Below are positions 60,439 to 64,000 of a DNA stretch of 64,000 nucleotides, one piece after another. The notes under the pieces were generated by a model. It searched no databases. It saw only the letters and a list, made by a program, of their open reading frames with translations, and was not told the DNA's origin. The stretch comes from Sagittula sp. P11. GTDB taxonomy: Bacteria; Pseudomonadota; Alphaproteobacteria; Rhodobacterales; Rhodobacteraceae. Every line of letters begins with the position of its first letter. The stretch's first letter is position 1. Where the stretch lies: contig NZ_CP021916.1 of NCBI RefSeq assembly GCF_002814095.1, positions 1-64,000 on the forward strand. Reading direction: 5' to 3'. Made by a program: the position numbers and the translations under genes.

Positions 60439-60480
60439 CGTTTATAAACGGTCGTTTATTGGCAATACCTTAAATTGCAA
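60439..60480. other. Candidate resolution (res) site or operator
   Basis: A perfect CGTTTATAAACG palindrome at 60439-60450 is followed at once by another CGTTTATT (60453) and by a GCAAT/ATTGC dyad (60462-60478). Clustered repeats next to a serine-recombinase start (60494) are typical of res sites or of recombinase autoregulation. Confidence 0.45.
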
Positions 60481-60493
60481 ACGGCTCGTTTTC

Positions 60494-61390
60494 ATGCCCC
60501 TGATTGGCTATGCCCGCGTTTCCACAGAGGAACAGACCCCCCTGCCCCAGTCTGAGGCCCTACAAGCCGCAGGATGCGTCGAAATCTTCGAAGAACACGC
60601 GTCTGGCGGCAATCGCGCGCGTCCGGTGCTTGCGCGGGTGCTCGAGCGCGTCCAGAGCGGCGACACGCTGGTTGTCGTACGGATCGACCGGCTTGCGCGG
60701 TCTTTGTCGCACTTGCTGGAGGTGATTGAGCGGCTGGAGGGCAAAGGAGCCTTCTTCCGCTCCCTCCAAGACCCGATCGACACTGCATCGCCGCAAGGCA
60801 AGTTTACGTTGCAGGTTTTGGGCGCTGCTGCCGAATTCGAACGCGCCCTGATCCGCGAGCGCACCAAGGCCGGGCTGGCCTCTGCGCGCGCCAAAGGTCG
60901 CGTTGGTGGCAATCCTGGGCTAAGCGCCAAGGATCCCGCCGCGCTGCGCAAGGTGCGGCTGGCGCGACAGGACGGCTACATGGAGCGCCTGAACGAGACC
61001 GCGCAAGATTGGGTGCCCCATGTGCGCCGCTTGCGCCCCGATATGGCTTGGGAAGACATCCTGCGGATTATCAATGGCCCCCTGCCCCCAGATCGCCATT
61101 GGACCCAAAGCCGCCTGCTCCGCGCCGTGAAAGCATATGTGCGCGACGGCTTTCTGCCCGCTGAAGTGCTTGGACGCGCTGGACGTCGCGAAACCGACGA
61201 TCGCCTGCCCGCGATTGTCGCGGCAATCAAAGGTGCTGACCCCGAGATCACCTTGCAGGCAATCTGCTACCAACTGGAATCCATGCGTGAGCGCACCCCT
61301 CGCGGTCGCACCAGCTGGCAGCCTTCCTCAGTCAGAATGCTGTTGGAACGGGCGGAGCGACTTGGGTTGCTGGTCAGGCAAATGGATTGA
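60494..61390 (+). CDS. Serine recombinase (resolvase/invertase family)
   Basis: A 298-residue recombinase from ATG 60494; upstream frame is unrelated. The catalytic Ser is in PLIGYARVSTEEQ, with RIDRLARSL and AAEFERALIRERTKAGL as resolvase-domain motifs. A long C-terminal part follows (VPHVRRLRPDMAWEDILRII), with a second helix-turn-helix-like region near the end. It could resolve plasmid dimers using the repeats at 60439. It overlaps the converging VapC gene by 17 bases. Confidence 0.85.
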   Translation: MPLIGYARVSTEEQTPLPQSEALQAAGCVEIFEEHASGGNRARPVLARVLERVQSGDTLVVVRIDRLARSLSHLLEVIERLEGKGAFFRSLQDPIDTASPQGKFTLQVLGAAAEFERALIRERTKAGLASARAKGRVGGNPGLSAKDPAALRKVRLARQDGYMERLNETAQDWVPHVRRLRPDMAWEDILRIINGPLPPDRHWTQSRLLRAVKAYVRDGFLPAEVLGRAGRRETDDRLPAIVAAIKGADPEITLQAICYQLESMRERTPRGRTSWQPSSVRMLLERAERLGLLVRQMD

Positions 61391-61769
61391 CGACGCGCAG
61401 CCAATCTTCGACTAGCAATCCGTCGTGCATGTCCTCAGTCCATAACGTCGTGCACCCAGCGAGCAGCGCGGCAGACACGATCATCGCGTCATAGACCGAT
61501 AACTGGTATTTCTCCGCCAACGCGCGACCCACTTGATGGGTTTGAATCGTGAGGTCCTCGACAGGGCATAAGGACTTAATACCCTCAAGAAACGCTCCGG
61601 TATCTTCCCAACTGAGACCAGCTTTCCGCCGGCAATTTACCATCGCTTCGTTCAGGACTTGGACGCTGATCCGGGGTCCCTGCCCCAGAATTTCCTCTGC
61701 CCTCTCAGCCTTTGGACCATCGTCGAGCAGGTAGAGCACAACATTCGTATCTGCGAATTCAGCGCTCAT
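61374..61769 (-). CDS. vapC: VapC-like PIN-domain toxin
   Basis: A 131-residue PIN-domain ribonuclease. Acidic residues occur in the expected order: AEFADTNVVLYLLDD, then VLNEAMVNCRRKAG, then LSVYDAMIVSAALLAGC and LWTEDMHDGLLVED. Such toxins cut RNA and are neutralised by the partner encoded upstream. The pair overlaps by 11 bases. It probably stabilises the plasmid by post-segregational killing. Confidence 0.85.
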   Translation of the reverse strand: MSAEFADTNVVLYLLDDGPKAERAEEILGQGPRISVQVLNEAMVNCRRKAGLSWEDTGAFLEGIKSLCPVEDLTIQTHQVGRALAEKYQLSVYDAMIVSAALLAGCTTLWTEDMHDGLLVEDWLRVVNPFA

Positions 61770-61986
61770 GCGCGGCGTCGCGGCTTAGACGCGCGTCCTT
61801 GGGCAGTTTTCCGCGAAAACGCCTTAGCCCCTGTAGGACTTCATCAGCGCGAGGTTGGCGTCTCACAAGAATGGTTCCATCGTCCTTTACCAGGTCGACC
61901 TGATCGCCTTCCTTTAAGCCGAGTTCCCGCACAAGATCCGCGGGTAGCCGGACGGCAAGGGAGTTTCCCCATTTGGCAACTTGCAT
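61759..61986 (-). CDS. vapB: AbrB/MazE-type antitoxin
   Basis: A 75-residue protein with a SpoVT/AbrB swapped-hairpin DNA-binding domain (QVAKWGNSLAVRLPADLV, LGLKEGDQVDLVKDDG) and a C-terminal toxin-binding tail (EVLQGLRRFRGKLPKDARL). It precedes and overlaps the PIN toxin, the usual order for a VapBC pair. It likely represses its own promoter. Confidence 0.85.
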   Translation of the reverse strand: MQVAKWGNSLAVRLPADLVRELGLKEGDQVDLVKDDGTILVRRQPRADEVLQGLRRFRGKLPKDARLSRDAAHER

Positions 61987-62300
61987 CTTGTCCTCTCAGG
62001 CATGGATAAACATCCACGTATGTATATCCAAAACTGCCAAAAGGCAAGCCTTGGTGCGTTCAAAAGCCATTTTGGACACCTCCGAAAAGAGTTCTGCCCT
62101 GTCCCTTTTAGTGAGATGCGGTGCGTTACACCATGCAGTAGGACACCAAACACCCTTGTGTTCGGTGAGGACTCGCCCACTAGATGTGGAAAAACCTTGC
62201 GCGAATCCGACTCTTGCGCCAATAGTCACGGAAGCGAGGCGAAAAACGTCAATTTCCGTGAACACGCCAAAGACGCGATGTCTCGGAAGCGAGAGGGCAG
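61987..62300. other. Intergenic region upstream of repA
   Basis: Contains the antitoxin promoter region near 61990-62040 and a repA leader. The clearest structure is an inverted repeat TCACGGAA (62226-62233)/TTCCGTGA (62254-62261), 40 bases before the repA start. It may be a RepA/RepB control site. No gene and no classical parS could be identified with confidence. Confidence 0.4.
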
Positions 62301-63488
62301 ATGGATAATACCTTTGAGCATGAGGATCTCAACGCGGTGATCCGCCAGCATTCTGAATGGCTGGCGAACCAGTTGCATTCGCAACGTGAGAGCCTGTTTC
62401 CACCCGATGCCGAGAAGACCATGCGCAAATTCACCTCTGGTGAGGCTGCGGCGCTGCTCGGCGTCAACGATTCCTATCTTCGCAAACTCAATCTAGATGG
62501 CAAAGGGCCTTCTCCCGAGCTGACCGCCGGCAACCGTCGTCTTTACTCGGCGCAGGACATCCAGGCGCTGCGTGTGCTCCTTGAAAAAACCGCTCGCAAG
62601 CCGGGTGATTACGTTCCCGGACGACGAGAAGGTGATCATCTTCAGGTCATCGGCGTGATGAATTTCAAGGGCGGTTCGGGAAAAACAACAACCTCTGCCC
62701 ATCTCGCTCAACGGCTTGCCCTGCGCGGATATCGTGTGCTGGGCATTGATCTCGACCCACAAGCTTCCTTCACCGCGCTGCACGGCGTTCAGCCGGAATT
62801 GGACCTCGAAGATGGCGGCACTCTCTACGATGCGATCCGCTATGAGGACCCAGAGCCGATCCGGTCGGTCATTCGCAAGACCTATATCCCCAATCTGGAC
62901 CTGATTCCCGGAAACCTCGAACTGATGGAGTTCGAGCACGATACCCCGCGCGCGCTGGCTCAGGGCAATGCAGGACTTTTCTTCTTCCGCGTGAAAGAGG
63001 CGTTGGCCCAGGTCGACGAGGACTACGACGTGGTCGTCATTGATTGCCCACCGCAGCTAGGATTTCTGACCATGTCCGCACTGTCCGCGGCCACGGGCGT
63101 TTTGGTGACGATCCACCCGGAAATGCTTGATGTGATGTCCATGTCGCAATTCCTCCGCATGACAGCCGACCTCATGGACGTGATCGCTGAGAGCGGCGCC
63201 GACATGTCTCATGACTGGATGCGCTATGTTTTGACCCGCTACGAGCCGCAGGATGCGCCGCAGAACCGCATCGTGGCTTTCCTGCGAACAATGTACGGCG
63301 AAGCCGTGCTGAATTCGCCCATGTTGAAGTCTACAGCCATCTCCGATGCAGGCCTGACCAAGCAGACGCTCTACGAGGTGGAACGCAGCGCGTTCACCCG
63401 TTCCACCTATGATCGCGCACTCGAGAGCTTGAACACGCTGAATGACGAGATCGCCGACCTGATCCAGAAGACTTGGGGGCGCCTATGA
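62301..63488 (+). CDS. repA: RepA partition ATPase of a RepABC plasmid
   Basis: A 395-residue ParA-type ATPase preceded by GAGAGGG. An N-terminal DNA-binding part (FTSGEAAALLGVNDSYLRKL) is followed by the deviant Walker A motif FKGGSGKTTTSAHLAQRL, with Walker-type DLDPQASFTALHG and VVIDCPPQLGFLTMSALSA. RepA moves plasmid copies apart with RepB and represses the repABC operon. Its stop overlaps the repB start (ATGA), the standard repABC arrangement. Confidence 0.92.
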   Translation: MDNTFEHEDLNAVIRQHSEWLANQLHSQRESLFPPDAEKTMRKFTSGEAAALLGVNDSYLRKLNLDGKGPSPELTAGNRRLYSAQDIQALRVLLEKTARKPGDYVPGRREGDHLQVIGVMNFKGGSGKTTTSAHLAQRLALRGYRVLGIDLDPQASFTALHGVQPELDLEDGGTLYDAIRYEDPEPIRSVIRKTYIPNLDLIPGNLELMEFEHDTPRALAQGNAGLFFFRVKEALAQVDEDYDVVVIDCPPQLGFLTMSALSAATGVLVTIHPEMLDVMSMSQFLRMTADLMDVIAESGADMSHDWMRYVLTRYEPQDAPQNRIVAFLRTMYGEAVLNSPMLKSTAISDAGLTKQTLYEVERSAFTRSTYDRALESLNTLNDEIADLIQKTWGRL

Positions 63489-64000
63489 GCAGCAGCAAGA
63501 AGAAACGGATGTCCATGCTCGACAGTCTCGCGTCGGCCGGAGCCCCCTCCCCTGCCCCGCAGTCCAGCGCCGTCACGCCAATGATGAGCTCTAACCGCGC
63601 GCTACGATCCGCGCGCGATGCTGTCGATGGTCATCACGTTTGGGAGCTGGATCCGACGAACATCGTGGATGACCGCATGGAGGATCGCCTCGACCCGGCG
63701 GATGTTCTGGACCTGCGCGATGCGATCGAGGCGAATGGTCAAACCGTTCCGATCCTTGTGCGCCGTGCCCCCGATGACCCCGACCGCTACCTGCTGGTCT
63801 ACGGACGTAGGCGGTTGGAGGCGATACGCCAGTCCGACAAGGTGACCAAAATCCGCGCTCTCGTCGCCAATCTGGATGATGACAGTGCTTTGCGCGCGCA
63901 GATTTCCGAAAATATGGGTCGACGTGATCTGTCCTACATTGAGAAGGCGCTTTTCGCCAAGGATCTCGTGGCATCCGGCTTCGGAACACAATCACAGGTG
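63485..64000 (+). CDS. repB: RepB (ParB-type) partition protein, cut by the window edge
   Basis: The first 172 residues are visible, starting at ATG 63485. A basic linker (SSSKKKRMSMLDSLASAG) precedes the ParB/Srx core: ELDPTNIVDDRMEDRLDP, DAIEANGQTVPILVRR, YLLVYGRRRLEAIRQS and the conserved ISENMGRRDLSYIEKAL. It binds parS and works with RepA. The helix-turn-helix and dimer domain, and presumably repC, lie beyond the right edge. Confidence 0.9.
   Translation, partial: MSSSKKKRMSMLDSLASAGAPSPAPQSSAVTPMMSSNRALRSARDAVDGHHVWELDPTNIVDDRMEDRLDPADVLDLRDAIEANGQTVPILVRRAPDDPDRYLLVYGRRRLEAIRQSDKVTKIRALVANLDDDSALRAQISENMGRRDLSYIEKALFAKDLVASGFGTQSQV

Noticed and set aside
62020..62300. Classical parS or antisense RNA in the repA leader
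   Set aside because: No sequence matching a known parS pattern; the usual repABC antisense RNA lies between repB and repC, outside the window.

Overview
The window looks like part of a RepABC-type plasmid from a roseobacter-like alphaproteobacterium (Rhodobacteraceae). The right edge carries repA and the start of repB. The left edge carries remains of a virB-type conjugation cluster. Most accessory genes resemble families common in marine Rhodobacteraceae. Base composition is high-GC throughout. I saw no tRNA, rRNA or CRISPR array.

Layout. 1-4.5 kb is a decayed backbone: virB4, virB3, virB2 and virB1 plus small secreted proteins, most with frameshifts. 4.1-7.2 kb is a divalent-metal module: two cation diffusion facilitators, a broken transglutaminase-like gene, a truncated SpoIIAA-like gene and a MerR regulator with a ZntR/CadR-type cysteine. 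7.3-15.0 kb is one long operon: SCO, DsbB, DsbA, PCuAC, SCO, M23 peptidase, DUF411, ZIP transporter, LspA, Lnt and a small membrane protein. 15.1-18.3 kb holds MntR with its target box and a Zn/Cd P-type ATPase. 18.4-33.4 kb holds three L,D-transpeptidases, a CcdA-like protein, an amino-acid permease, a copper ATPase, Lgt, DUF302, a Met-rich EF-hand protein, DsbB, a multicopper oxidase, DUF305 and a glutaredoxin-MauE protein. 33.4-36.7 kb is cueR, copA and copZ. 36.7-42.3 kb is an eight-gene operon of c-type cytochromes, a multicopper oxidase, a DsbA-like protein and a fourth L,D-transpeptidase. 42.4-45.1 kb is a ScsB/DsbD operon. 45.2-49.4 kb is ccmI-H-G-F. 49.4-51.9 kb is a SHOCT protein and a two-component system. 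52-57.6 kb has a rhodanese, a channel-like protein, a VTT protein, a third CDF-family transporter, DUF411, a Crp/Fnr regulator and a frameshifted orphan Rieske gene. 57.7-64 kb is plasmid backbone: a DUF1612-like gene broken by an IS5-like element, a serine recombinase, a VapC/antitoxin pair, repA and repB.

How the parts fit. Two MerR-type regulons can be read from promoters with the family's unusual 19-bp spacer. Sites with CTAC/CTCT half-sites (at 6011, 7293, 18322 and 19590, plus a spacer-less operator at 7201) fit the divalent sensor at 6754. Sites with a CTCCAG or TTCCAG core (at 25013, 31676, 36325, 36384, 42367, 53170 and 57032) fit CueR at 33373. Besides efflux pumps, both regulons drive extra copies of envelope-maturation enzymes: L,D-transpeptidases, LspA/Lnt and disulfide enzymes. 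Extra Lgt and CcmFGHI are encoded alongside. These are pathways reported elsewhere to be poisoned by copper. My main inference is that the plasmid supplies both metal removal and a replacement set of metal-sensitive envelope enzymes.
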